From the NCBI GenBank assembly GCA_001800355.1, contig MGVF01000038.1:1-42591 (forward strand): a stretch of DNA of 42,591 nt, in the 5' to 3' direction. The notes under the pieces are model-generated. The model saw nothing but the letters and a program-made list of their open reading frames with translations, did no database searches and was not told the origin of the DNA. The stretch's first letter is position 1. Every line of letters begins with the position of its first letter. Made by a program: the position numbers and the translations under genes. This document shows positions 27,447 through 36,128 of the stretch, in pieces. This stretch comes from Elusimicrobia bacterium RIFOXYA2_FULL_50_26 (GTDB lineage Bacteria; Elusimicrobiota; Endomicrobiia; Endomicrobiales; XYA2-FULL-47-53).

Positions 27447-27996
27447 GAAAAAACTGGAAAAAGCCGTGCGCCTTATGCTGGAAGCGATGGGGGAAAATCC
27501 CGCGCGCGAGGGGCTGTGCGCCACGCCGCGCCGGGTTGCGGATTTTTACGAGGAACAGCTTTCAGGCCATAATGTAAATCCCGAGGACATCCTGAAGGTA
27601 TATTACGAAAAAGAGGACCACGAGGAGATTGTGCTTGTAAAGGACATTCCTCTCTTCTCGCTATGCGAGCATCACCTTCTGCCGTTTTTCGGCAAGGCGC
27701 ATGTCGCTTACATACCGAAAAGCGACCGTATCCTCGGCATTTCAAAACTTGTGCGTGTCGTCGAACTTTTCTCGCACCGGCTCCAGTTGCAGGAGCGGCT
27801 TACAAAGCAGGTTGCCGACACGATTATGTCCGTCGCAAAACCGCACGGCGCCATGGTTGTGGTTGAATGCGAGCATCTCTGCATGACCATGCGTGGCGTT
27901 AAAAAGCAGGGCGCGAAAATGGTAACCTCGGCCATGCGCGGCATATTCCTGCGCGACGCCCGCACCCGCGCCGAAGCAATGTCATTAATAAAATAA
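27439..27996 (+). CDS. folE: GTP cyclohydrolase I
   Basis: '[52 protein letters not shown]', '[31 protein letters not shown]'; overlaps ftsH by 8 nt. Confidence 0.96.
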   Translation: MDKKKLEKAVRLMLEAMGENPAREGLCATPRRVADFYEEQLSGHNVNPEDILKVYYEKEDHEEIVLVKDIPLFSLCEHHLLPFFGKAHVAYIPKSDRILGISKLVRVVELFSHRLQLQERLTKQVADTIMSVAKPHGAMVVVECEHLCMTMRGVKKQGAKMVTSAMRGIFLRDARTRAEAMSLIK

Positions 27997-28022
27997 TGTT
28001 ACGCGTGTCTTTACATACACAT

Positions 28023-28157
28023 CCCCCTCACCCTACCCTCTCCCCGTCGGGGAGAGGATACAAAAGCCGCCGGTTTGCCTCTCCCCCCCGGCGAGAGGAT
28101 TAAGGTGTAAAGTTATTCTTTCCTCTCCCCGACGGGGAGAGGATTAAGGTGAGGGGG
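28023..28157. repeat. Palindromic repeat family B, copy 1
   Basis: Bounded by CCCCCTCACC ... GGTGAGGGGG with internal CCTCTCCCCGwCGGGGAGAGG hairpins. Confidence 0.8.
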
Positions 28158-28183
28158 AATTAACATATTTTAATCTGACAAAT

Positions 28184-29410
28184 ATGGCGTGCCCCGCAAA
28201 AAATTTTATGAACGTTCGTGTTGCGCAGGTTTCAACGGTTAAGGATGCCGCCCGTCTTATTTCCGCCACAGGCGCGGATCCGTGTTCGGTTGCGGCCATG
28301 GCGTCCAAAGCTGTTGCGCGCGCGGTGTACATCGAATCCATAGATAACCGCGCGGCAAATATTATAAAGCAGGAAATGCTTTCGCTGGGCGGGGAAGCCG
28401 CTGTAAGTAAAGACGTCAGCGTTTTCAAAAAGGCTGTTTCCGATGTCGCCGTTTTCGGTACTCTCCGGCAACTGGGGCTTCTGACTGATAAACTTTCACG
28501 CCAGCCATTCGGGCTTAAACTCACGGCGGCGGCTGTTGTCCGCACTCTTTGTAATTACGAATCCGTTAACTTTTCTTTTTGCTGCGGCAGCAGAAAACTT
28601 GCGATGGGAAGCCGGCCGCTTGTGATGGGCATACTCAATGTAACGCCCGATTCTTTTTCTGATGGCGGAAAGTTTGACGATCCAAAGCGCGCCGTTGAAC
28701 ATGCTTTCTCCATGCTTGAGCAGGGCGCGGATTTCATTGACGTGGGCGGCGAGTCAACGCGCCCGGGCGCCCGGCCTGTTTCCCCGAAAGAGGAAATACG
28801 GCGAATAGTGCCGGTTATCTCGGCCATAACGCGCCGCGCGAAAGCGCTTGTTTCCGTGGATACGTACAAGCCGGATGTGGCGCGCGCCGCGCTTGACGCC
28901 GGCGCATGCATAGTCAACGATATTACGGGGCTTCGCCATGGTAACGGAGCTATGGCGCGGGTAGTTAATCGTTACAAGGCCGGAACAATCATAATGCACA
29001 TGCAGGGCACGCCGCGCACGATGCAGAAATCGCCGCATTACCGCGATGTGGCCGGAGACATCATAAAATTCCTAAACGAACGGATTGCGTTTGCCGGACA
29101 AAACGGGATAGGCGCCGAACAAATACTGGTTGACCCCGGCATCGGCTTCGGTAAAACGCTGGAACACAATTGCGCGATACTCAGGCGGCTGGCGGAATTC
29201 AAGGTTACGGGCAGGCCGATAGTCGTCGGAGCTTCCAGAAAATCGTTCCTGGGCGCGATTCTTGCAGGCGCGCCGGCGGATAAGCGCCGTGACGGCAGCA
29301 TAGCAAGCGCGCTTGCAGCCTATGCAGGCGGCGCGTGCGTTTTGCGTGTCCACGACGTTAAAGAAACCGTCCAGGCGCTGGCCGTCGCCGCTGCAATCTA
29401 CGCACATTGA
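28184..29410 (+). CDS. folP: Dihydropteroate synthase (with N-terminal extension)
   Basis: 'VMGILNVTPDSFSDGGKF', 'GADFIDVGGESTRPGARPVS', 'VSVDTYKPDVARAALDAGACIVNDITGLRHG', 'IIMHMQGTPRTMQ', 'VDPGIGFGKTLEHN', 'GASRKSFLG'. Confidence 0.95.
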   Translation: MACPAKNFMNVRVAQVSTVKDAARLISATGADPCSVAAMASKAVARAVYIESIDNRAANIIKQEMLSLGGEAAVSKDVSVFKKAVSDVAVFGTLRQLGLLTDKLSRQPFGLKLTAAAVVRTLCNYESVNFSFCCGSRKLAMGSRPLVMGILNVTPDSFSDGGKFDDPKRAVEHAFSMLEQGADFIDVGGESTRPGARPVSPKEEIRRIVPVISAITRRAKALVSVDTYKPDVARAALDAGACIVNDITGLRHGNGAMARVVNRYKAGTIIMHMQGTPRTMQKSPHYRDVAGDIIKFLNERIAFAGQNGIGAEQILVDPGIGFGKTLEHNCAILRRLAEFKVTGRPIVVGASRKSFLGAILAGAPADKRRDGSIASALAAYAGGACVLRVHDVKETVQALAVAAAIYAH

Positions 29411-29441
29411 TAAACAGGTTTTCTAAACGGCCGTTATAATT

Positions 29442-30230
29442 ATGCAATTTATTTATTCACTCTGGTCTCATTACCTGGTTCATATCGTAGATATTTTTAT
29501 TGTATCGTATATCCTGTATCGTCTTATTCTTCTGGTAAAAGGAACGCGCGCGGTACAGATATTGCTTGGCATTTTAACCCTCGTGGCGCTCACCTTCCTG
29601 GCGCGCGAGGTTTTGCACCTGCGCACGTTAAGCTGGTTGCTTGAAAGATTCTGGCTGGCCGCGGTTATCATACTTGCGGTGGCGTTTCAGCCGGAGATAC
29701 GCTCCGCGCTTGCGCAACTGGGCAGCCACCGGTGGGGAAAAATACTTGTCCCGTCCGAGCTTGGATTCGTTGATGAAATAATAGAGGCGATTCGCCGGTT
29801 AAAGGAAGGCAAGATAGGCGCGCTTGTAGTGCTGGAGCAGGACACCGGCCTTCGCAGCCAGATAGAAACCGGCACCATCGTCAACGCCCAGGTTACCTGG
29901 GAGCTGCTGCTTTCAATATTTAATTCGCGTTCGCCGATACATGACGGCGCGGTCATAATCGAGAATGCCCGGCTTATCGCGGCCGGGTGCGTGCTGCCGT
30001 TAAGCCACGAGCAGGGCATATCCAAGGTGCTGGGTACGCGCCACCGCGCCGCGCTGGGCTTAAGTGAAATATCGGATGCCATTATAATCGTTGTTTCGGA
30101 GGAATCCGGCGCCGTAACACTGGCGCGTGAAGGCAGGCTTGAAACCGGCATTGATCCCGACGAATTGCGCCGCCGGCTTATGGATCTGTACCGCGAGCGC
30201 GGTGAAAACGCCATCCTGCGCCGGGTTTAG
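29442..30230 (+). CDS. cdaA: Diadenylate cyclase (c-di-AMP synthase)
   Basis: N-terminal TMs; 'GKIGALVVLEQDTGL', 'SPIHDGAVII' (DGA), 'LGTRHRAALGLSE' (RHR), 'VVSEESGAVTLAREG'. Confidence 0.95.
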   Translation: MQFIYSLWSHYLVHIVDIFIVSYILYRLILLVKGTRAVQILLGILTLVALTFLAREVLHLRTLSWLLERFWLAAVIILAVAFQPEIRSALAQLGSHRWGKILVPSELGFVDEIIEAIRRLKEGKIGALVVLEQDTGLRSQIETGTIVNAQVTWELLLSIFNSRSPIHDGAVIIENARLIAAGCVLPLSHEQGISKVLGTRHRAALGLSEISDAIIIVVSEESGAVTLAREGRLETGIDPDELRRRLMDLYRERGENAILRRV

Positions 30231-30252
30231 TTTTATTTGAAAAGGTTTTCAA

Positions 30253-30405
30253 ATGGAAAAAGAAAAAAGGGGAAGCATAGTCATAAATCACCAGCCGTTG
30301 TTAAAGCATTTAAATTTTTATAAAAATCTGAAGAATAACTGGCAGCAGAAGATCATCGCAGTGGCGCTTGCGCTTGCGTTATGGTTTTATTTGTACAAAC
30401 AATAA
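30253..30405 (+). CDS. 50-aa single-TM microprotein in the cdaR/ybbR position (MEKEKRGSIVINHQPLLKHLNFYKNLKNNWQQKIIAVALALALWFYLYKQ)
   Basis: ORF read by hand (below the track length cutoff): ATG 30253, TAA 30403-30405; 22-bp gap from cdaA, 4-bp gap to glmM; 'NNW..KIIAVALALALWFYLY' resembles the N-terminal TM of YbbR/CdaR proteins. Confidence 0.7.
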   Translation: MEKEKRGSIVINHQPLLKHLNFYKNLKNNWQQKIIAVALALALWFYLYKQ

Positions 30406-30409
30406 TCCT

Positions 30410-31756
30410 ATGAAATTATTCGGTACTGACGGAATACGGGGCGTTGCGGGCAGCTACCCCCTCGATGATGCCACTATACTTGCAATCGGCGCCGCCGCGG
30501 CGGAAGTGCTGAAAGAAATTTCCCCGGACAGGGCTGTTATTATAGGGCGCGACACGCGCCAGTCCGGGGAGCATATTTCCGGGTTGTTGGAACGCGCATT
30601 CTCTTCGCGCGGAATCGCCGTTTGGGATGTCGGCGTTATACCCACGCCGGGGATCTCTCACCTTGTCAAACAGCAGCCCGTGCTTGCGGGCGTAGTAATA
30701 TCCGCGTCTCATAATCCATACCAGGATAACGGCATAAAATTTTTCGGCCATGACGGCACAAAGCTGTCCGATGCCGTGGAAAGCCGCATAGAGGCGCTAA
30801 TTGCCCTGATGAAGGCCGGTAAAGATCAGCCTTTGGCAGAAGCGGCGGGGGCTGATAAACCGGGCTTGCTTACGGACGGGTATTCCGATTTTCTTGCCCG
30901 TTCATTTACCGGCGGCACCATGGATGGCATTCGCCTTGTGCTTGATTGCGCTAACGGCGCGACTTGCGTGCTTGCGCCGGAAGTTTTCCGTTCGCTGGGC
31001 GCGCACGTTACGCTTATCAATGCCAGCCCGGACGGCAAAAATATCAACCGCGATAGCGGCTCGCTGCATCCCGGCGCGTTATCGAAAGCAACCCTGGCCG
31101 CGCGCGCGCATTGCGGCATTGCATTCGACGGCGACGGCGACAGGGTTATGTTCGTGGACGAAAAAGGCGTTGTGCGCGACGGCGATTATTTTCTTGCTAT
31201 CGCGGCGCTGCATTTGCGCGGCAGGCAGCGGCTTGTAAACAACACGCTGGTAACGACGGTCATGGCAAACCTGGGGCTTATGCGTTCCATGGAGCGTTAC
31301 GGTGTTTCCGTTCATACCACGCCGGTCGGCGACCGCTATGTTTACGAGGCAATGGTTTCATCCGGTTCCGTGCTGGGGGGCGAGCAGTCCGGCCACGTGA
31401 TCTTTAAAGAGTACCATTCCACGGGCGACGGCATATTAAGCGCGCTGCAAATGATTTCCATAATGAAAGAATCCGGCAAGCCCCTCTCGGAGCTTGCTTC
31501 CGTGATGGAAAAATACCCGCAGGTGCTTATAAACGCGCGGGTAGGCAAAAAGATACCTCTGGAATCCCTGCCGGAAACAGGCCGTTCCATAAGCGAGGCT
31601 CAAGGCACGCTTGAGGGCGACGGCAGGGTGCTTGTGCGCTACTCCGGCACCGAAAACCTTTTGCGGGTAATGATCGAAGGCCGCGACGAAAAAGTGATTA
31701 CAAAAATGGCGCACGTAATTTCGGAAACCGCCCAAAAAGAAATCGGCCATTTGTGA
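30410..31756 (+). CDS. glmM: Phosphoglucosamine mutase
   Basis: 'MKLFGTDGIRGVAGSYPL', phosphoserine loop 'GVVISASHNPYQDNGIKFFG', 'GIAFDGDGDRVMFVDEKG', 'GGEQSGHVIF', 'VRYSGTENLLRVMIEG'. Start moved from 30368 to ATG 30410. Confidence 0.96.
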   Translation: MKLFGTDGIRGVAGSYPLDDATILAIGAAAAEVLKEISPDRAVIIGRDTRQSGEHISGLLERAFSSRGIAVWDVGVIPTPGISHLVKQQPVLAGVVISASHNPYQDNGIKFFGHDGTKLSDAVESRIEALIALMKAGKDQPLAEAAGADKPGLLTDGYSDFLARSFTGGTMDGIRLVLDCANGATCVLAPEVFRSLGAHVTLINASPDGKNINRDSGSLHPGALSKATLAARAHCGIAFDGDGDRVMFVDEKGVVRDGDYFLAIAALHLRGRQRLVNNTLVTTVMANLGLMRSMERYGVSVHTTPVGDRYVYEAMVSSGSVLGGEQSGHVIFKEYHSTGDGILSALQMISIMKESGKPLSELASVMEKYPQVLINARVGKKIPLESLPETGRSISEAQGTLEGDGRVLVRYSGTENLLRVMIEGRDEKVITKMAHVISETAQKEIGHL

Positions 31757-31767
31757 GAATTTATATA

Positions 31768-31828
31768 GGGTAGAGGGTTAAGATTATTCCTTCCTCTCCC
31801 CGACGGGGAGAGGATTGAGGTGAGGGGG
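31768..31828. repeat. Palindromic repeat family B, copy 2 (half element)
   Basis: TTCCTCTCCCCGACGGGGAGAGGATTGAGGTGAGGGGG. Confidence 0.75.
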
Positions 31829-31853
31829 TAACCCGACACGCGAGAACATATAT

Positions 31854-32606
31854 ATGGTTAAACTTGGTATAAACATTGATCATGTGGCCACGGTGCGCCA
31901 GGCGCGCGGCGGCCGGGAGCCGGACCCCGTAACCGCGGCGGCGATTTGCGAGCTTGCGGGCGCAGACGGGATTACCGTACACCTGCGCGAGGACCGGCGC
32001 CATATCCAGGACAGGGACGTCGAGTTGCTTCGCAAAACGGTAAAAACTAAATTGAATCTTGAGATGGCCGCGGCCGATGAAATAATAAAAATAGCGGTGC
32101 GCTTAAAACCGGACGACGTGTGCCTTGTGCCGGAGAAGCGGCGCGAGCTTACCACCGAGGGCGGGCTTGACGTTCACGGCCGGAAAGCGCAGTTGGCAAA
32201 AGTAGTGGCTACGCTCAAGAAAGCGGGCATTTGTGTCAGTCTTTTCATAGACCCCGTTGCGGGCCAGGTGCGCGCCGCGGCCGAAATTAATGCCGATTGC
32301 GTTGAGCTTCATACAGGCGCGTACGCGCATGAGTTCGACCGCCGCATGAGGCGGCCTGTAAAGAGTGGTTTCATTGAGCTTGAACGTATCAGGGAATCGG
32401 CGGCGATGGCGCTGGATCTGGGACTTACCGTCAACGCAGGCCACGGCCTTGATTATAGCAACGTGTACCCGGTGGCCGCCATCGGCGGGATGAATGAATT
32501 AAATATCGGTTTTTCAATAATTGCGCGCGCAATGTTTACAGGCCTGGAAGAGGCGGTGCGCGAGATGAAAGTTTTATTACCCCCTCACCCCACCCTCTCC
32601 CCATAG
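31854..32606 (+). CDS. pdxJ: Pyridoxine 5'-phosphate synthase, C-terminus encoded by a repeat
   Basis: '[26 protein letters not shown]', '[21 protein letters not shown]', '[31 protein letters not shown]', '[49 protein letters not shown]'; last 8 codons lie in repeat family B. Confidence 0.95.
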   Translation: MVKLGINIDHVATVRQARGGREPDPVTAAAICELAGADGITVHLREDRRHIQDRDVELLRKTVKTKLNLEMAAADEIIKIAVRLKPDDVCLVPEKRRELTTEGGLDVHGRKAQLAKVVATLKKAGICVSLFIDPVAGQVRAAAEINADCVELHTGAYAHEFDRRMRRPVKSGFIELERIRESAAMALDLGLTVNAGHGLDYSNVYPVAAIGGMNELNIGFSIIARAMFTGLEEAVREMKVLLPPHPTLSP

Positions 32607-32752
32607 GGTAGAGGGCCAAGATTATTCTTTCCTCTCCCCACGGCGAGAGGATTGAGGTCTAAAGTTATTCCTTCCTCTCCCCACGGCGAGAGGATTGAGG
32701 TCTAAAGTTATTCCTTCCTCTCCCCGACGGGGAGAGGATTGAGGTGAGGGGG
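32580..32752. repeat. Palindromic repeat family B, copy 3, with a 43-bp tandem array
   Basis: Bounded by CCCCCTCACC and GGTGAGGGGG; CCTCTCCCC units start at 32631, 32674 and 32717 (period 43). Confidence 0.85.
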
Positions 32753-32802
32753 AGGACAGATATGAACGGAAAGTCAATGAATCATAAGGAAGGGGGAAAT
32801 TT

Positions 32803-34632
32803 ATGTGTGGAATTGTAGGTTATATCGGCTCTAAACCGGCCGGAGACATTATTATTGACGGGTTGCGCAGGCTTGAGTATCGCGGCTATGATTCCGCCGG
32901 CATCGCGGTATTGCAGGATCGCGCTATTGAGCTTCGTCGCAGTGTCGGGAAATTGAGCGCTCTTGTCAAGGCGCTTGAGAGTAACGCGGTGCGCGGCACC
33001 GTCGGGATTGGCCATACGCGGTGGGCGACTCACGGCAGGCCATGCGAAGAAAACGCCCATCCACATACGGACTGCACGGGAAAGATAGTGGTAGTTCATA
33101 ACGGGATTATAGAAAATTACCTGGAGCTTAAAAAACAATTACAGCAGTCCGGCCACGTATTTAAGTCGGAGACCGACACCGAGGTTATTGCGCATCTCGT
33201 GGAGGCGCGTTTCAATGGAGATCTCCTGCAGGCTGTGCAAGGCGCGCTTGCTCAGGTGCGAGGCGCATATGCCCTCGGTGTAATAGCCGCCGACGAGCCG
33301 GGGCGTATAATCGTGGCGCGCAGGGACGCGCCGCTTATAATCGGGCTTGGCGAAGGCGAGAATTTCCTTGCGTCCGACATACCCGCCCTTCTTCCTTACA
33401 CGCGGCGCATGGTGTTCCTGGAGGAGGGCGACCTTGCGGCCATCAGCGCCGATAAGGTGGTCATATATAACAGCGGCGGTGAAACCGTGGTGCGCAAGGA
33501 ACATTCCATAGCATGGGATGCGGTTCAGGCCGAAAAAGGCGGCTACAAGCATTTCATGTTAAAGGAAATATTCGAGCAGCCCCAGGCCATACAGGATACG
33601 TTCCGCGGCCGGCTCTCGCCGGAAGACGGCGCGATAAATCTTGACGGCGCCACCCTGCCCGCGGAAGCCGTGCGCCAGCTTTCAAAAATATATATAGTTG
33701 CCTGCGGCACGTCTTATCATGCCGGTCTGGTCGGTAAATTTTTGTTCGAAAATCTTGCGCGGATACCGGTGGAGGTGGACATAGCTTCGGAATTTCGTTA
33801 CCGTTCGCCTGTGCTCGACAAGAACGCCGTCGCTATCGTAATCTCCCAGTCCGGCGAAACGGCGGATACGCTGGCGGCGCTGCGCCTGTCAAAACAAGGC
33901 AAATGCCCTGTAATCGCGGTCTGCAATGCAATCGGTTCCACGGTGAGCCGCGAGGCGGATGCAACCTTGTATACGCGCTGCGGCCCGGAAATAGGCGTTG
34001 CCTCGACCAAGGCTTTCACCGGACAGTTAACCGCGCTATATCTTCTTGCTTTCGACTGGGCTGGCAAGCGCGGCACTCTTACCGGGGATACGCTGCTGCG
34101 GCTTATCCGCGAACTCTGGGAAGTTCCCGGCAAGGTGAGCGAAGCGCTAAAGTCCAGTGATACGATGCGTTCCCTGGCAAAAGAGTTTTCACAGGCCAGG
34201 GACTTTCTTTATCTCGGGCGCAATATAAATTATCCCGTTGCGCTGGAAGGCGCTCTTAAGCTGAAAGAAATATCTTACATACACGCCGAGGGGTATCCCG
34301 CGGGCGAGATGAAACACGGGCCTATCGCGTTGATAGACGAAGACATGCCGGTCATGGTGGTTGCGACGGCCGGCAAGGTTTACGAAAAGATCCTGGGCAA
34401 TATAGAAGAAGCACAGGCGCGCGGAGGCACTATTATCGCGGTTGCGACGGAAGGCGATGAAGCGATAAAAAGCAAAACGAGCCATCACGTGTTCGTGCCG
34501 CACGTGGACGAGCTTTTCTCGCCGATAATAAACGTTGTCCCGTTGCAATTATTTTCTTATCACATGGCCGTGCAGCGCGGTTGCGACGTTGACCAGCCGC
34601 GCAACCTGGCAAAATCGGTTACGGTCGAGTAA
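32803..34632 (+). CDS. glmS: Glutamine-fructose-6-phosphate aminotransferase (isomerizing)
   Basis: 'MCGIVGYIGSKPAGDIIIDGLRRLEYRGYDSAGIAV', 'GIGHTRWATHGRPCEENAHPH', SIS 'ACGTSYHAGLVGKF', C-terminus 'DVDQPRNLAKSVTVE'. Confidence 0.98.
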   Translation: MCGIVGYIGSKPAGDIIIDGLRRLEYRGYDSAGIAVLQDRAIELRRSVGKLSALVKALESNAVRGTVGIGHTRWATHGRPCEENAHPHTDCTGKIVVVHNGIIENYLELKKQLQQSGHVFKSETDTEVIAHLVEARFNGDLLQAVQGALAQVRGAYALGVIAADEPGRIIVARRDAPLIIGLGEGENFLASDIPALLPYTRRMVFLEEGDLAAISADKVVIYNSGGETVVRKEHSIAWDAVQAEKGGYKHFMLKEIFEQPQAIQDTFRGRLSPEDGAINLDGATLPAEAVRQLSKIYIVACGTSYHAGLVGKFLFENLARIPVEVDIASEFRYRSPVLDKNAVAIVISQSGETADTLAALRLSKQGKCPVIAVCNAIGSTVSREADATLYTRCGPEIGVASTKAFTGQLTALYLLAFDWAGKRGTLTGDTLLRLIRELWEVPGKVSEALKSSDTMRSLAKEFSQARDFLYLGRNINYPVALEGALKLKEISYIHAEGYPAGEMKHGPIALIDEDMPVMVVATAGKVYEKILGNIEEAQARGGTIIAVATEGDEAIKSKTSHHVFVPHVDELFSPIINVVPLQLFSYHMAVQRGCDVDQPRNLAKSVTVE

Positions 34633-34649
34633 AATTTAAAACATGTTTT

Positions 34650-34843
34650 CCTCTCCCCCGCGGCTTGCGATTATACATAAGTTCCTTCTCCCCGCCGGGG
34701 AGAAGGCCAGGATGAGGGGGAAGTCGTCGGAAACAGAACATTTGGTTCCCCCTCACCTTGATCCTCTCCCCGAAGGGGAGAGGAAACGAGTCACCGACGA
34801 TAATCTCAGACTTATGTATAATGACAAGCCCTGCGGGGAGAGA
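34650..34843. repeat. Long inverted-repeat element, family B-related
   Basis: Left arm 34650-34681 (CCTCTCCCCCGCGGCTTGCGATTATACATAAG) roughly complementary to right arm 34811-34843 (CTTATGTATAATGACAAGCCCTGCGGGGAGAG); internal CTTCTCCCCGCCGGGGAGAAG and CCTCTCCCCGAAGGGGAGAGG hairpins. Confidence 0.75.
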
Positions 34844-34877
34844 AAATTGCGGGTAATGTGCGGGGCAGGGTTTTAAT

Positions 34878-35207
34878 ATGAAAATTGGCGTTGACATTGT
34901 CGAAGTGGGACGTTTGAAAAAGCTTGCGAAAAACAGGCGGTTTCTCGCGAAGGTTTATACGCCGGAAGAAATCGCCTATTGCCGCGCCAGAAAAAATTGC
35001 GCACAGCATTTTGCGGTACGGTTTGCCGCCAAGGAAGCCGTCTGGAAAGCTCTCGGTAAAAACGGCACGGCCCTGAAGGACATAGGAGTCGTAAACATGC
35101 CGGGAGGCAAGCCGCAGATATTAATCCGGGGCCGGCGCCGGAAAGGCATTGACGTGTCGCTATCGCATACCGAAAACTACGCGGTAGCCGTTGCGCTGAT
35201 ATTATGA
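34878..35207 (+). CDS. acpS: Holo-[acyl-carrier-protein] synthase
   Basis: 'MKIGVDIVEVGRL', 'VYTPEEIAYC', 'FAVRFAAKEAVWKAL', 'VSLSHTENYAVAVAL'. Confidence 0.92.
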   Translation: MKIGVDIVEVGRLKKLAKNRRFLAKVYTPEEIAYCRARKNCAQHFAVRFAAKEAVWKALGKNGTALKDIGVVNMPGGKPQILIRGRRRKGIDVSLSHTENYAVAVALIL

Positions 35208-36127
35208 AAACCACACGACTGACTGGTGCGCATGTCCATTCATTGATACTGCCGCGCAGGAAAGATTCCAATAAAGGCGACTACGGGCGCGTGCTCATTA
35301 TTGCCGGTTCAAAAGGAATGACCGGGGCCGCGGTGTTATGCGCCGCAGGCGCGTTGCGTTCAGGGGCGGGGCTTGTAACAGTTGCAGTGCCTCAAAGCGT
35401 GCAGGCAGTGGTTGCCGCGCAGCTGCATCCCGAGGCGATGATACTCGGGCTTGCCGAAACGAAGAGCGGGATGATAAGCCCCGCGGCGCTTGCCGATATT
35501 TTCAGGTGTATAGACGAAAAACAAATAACCGCGGTTGTCGTGGGACCCGGTATAGGGTTGTACCGCGAGATGACCGGTTTGATCAAAGACATATTGCAGA
35601 ATATTACTCTGCCCGTGGTTCTGGATGCCGATGCGATAAATGCGTTCAGCCGCCTGCGCGAAAACCATGGGTTCGCCATCCCGGCGCTTAAAGGAACTGC
35701 CGCCCAGGTAATTGTTACGCCGCATCCCGGCGAGATGAGCCGGCTTACCGGTATCTCCGTTGATGTGATTCAAAGCGACCGCCCTGCCGTGGCGCGCAGG
35801 TTTGCCGTCGAAAACGGTATAGTGTGTGTTTTAAAAGGGTATCGCACGGTTGTTGCCGATGGCGGCAGAATATTGATTAACTCTACCGGGAATCCCGGCA
35901 TGGCCACCGGCGGCGCGGGCGACGTTCTTGCAGGCGTAATAGGCGGTTTGATCGCGCAGGTCAAGGAGCCGTGCCTGTTTAATGCCGCCGCTGCGGGGGT
36001 TTACGTCCACGGTCTGGCCGGAGATAAGGCGGCAAATTGCAGGGGGCAAAGAGGGCTTCTTGCGGGCGATATTGCAGAAAATCTTCCGTATGTGCTAAAA
36101 GAGGTTTCATCCCATGCGGCCAAATAG
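35204..36127 (+). CDS. nnrD: ADP-dependent (S)-NAD(P)H-hydrate dehydratase
   Basis: 'KGDYGRVLIIAGSKGMTGAAVLCAAGALRSGAGLVTVAVP', 'VVVGPGIG', 'VVLDADAINAF', 'VIVTPHPGEMSRLTG', 'GNPGMATGGAGDVLAGVIGGLIAQ'. Confidence 0.94.
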   Translation: MKTTRLTGAHVHSLILPRRKDSNKGDYGRVLIIAGSKGMTGAAVLCAAGALRSGAGLVTVAVPQSVQAVVAAQLHPEAMILGLAETKSGMISPAALADIFRCIDEKQITAVVVGPGIGLYREMTGLIKDILQNITLPVVLDADAINAFSRLRENHGFAIPALKGTAAQVIVTPHPGEMSRLTGISVDVIQSDRPAVARRFAVENGIVCVLKGYRTVVADGGRILINSTGNPGMATGGAGDVLAGVIGGLIAQVKEPCLFNAAAAGVYVHGLAGDKAANCRGQRGLLAGDIAENLPYVLKEVSSHAAK

Positions 36128-36128
36128 C

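Noticed and set aside
32631-32740. 43-bp tandem units as a possible CRISPR array
   Set aside because: No unique spacers between repeats, only three contiguous units, hairpin repeat shared with other intergenic sites, no cas genes.
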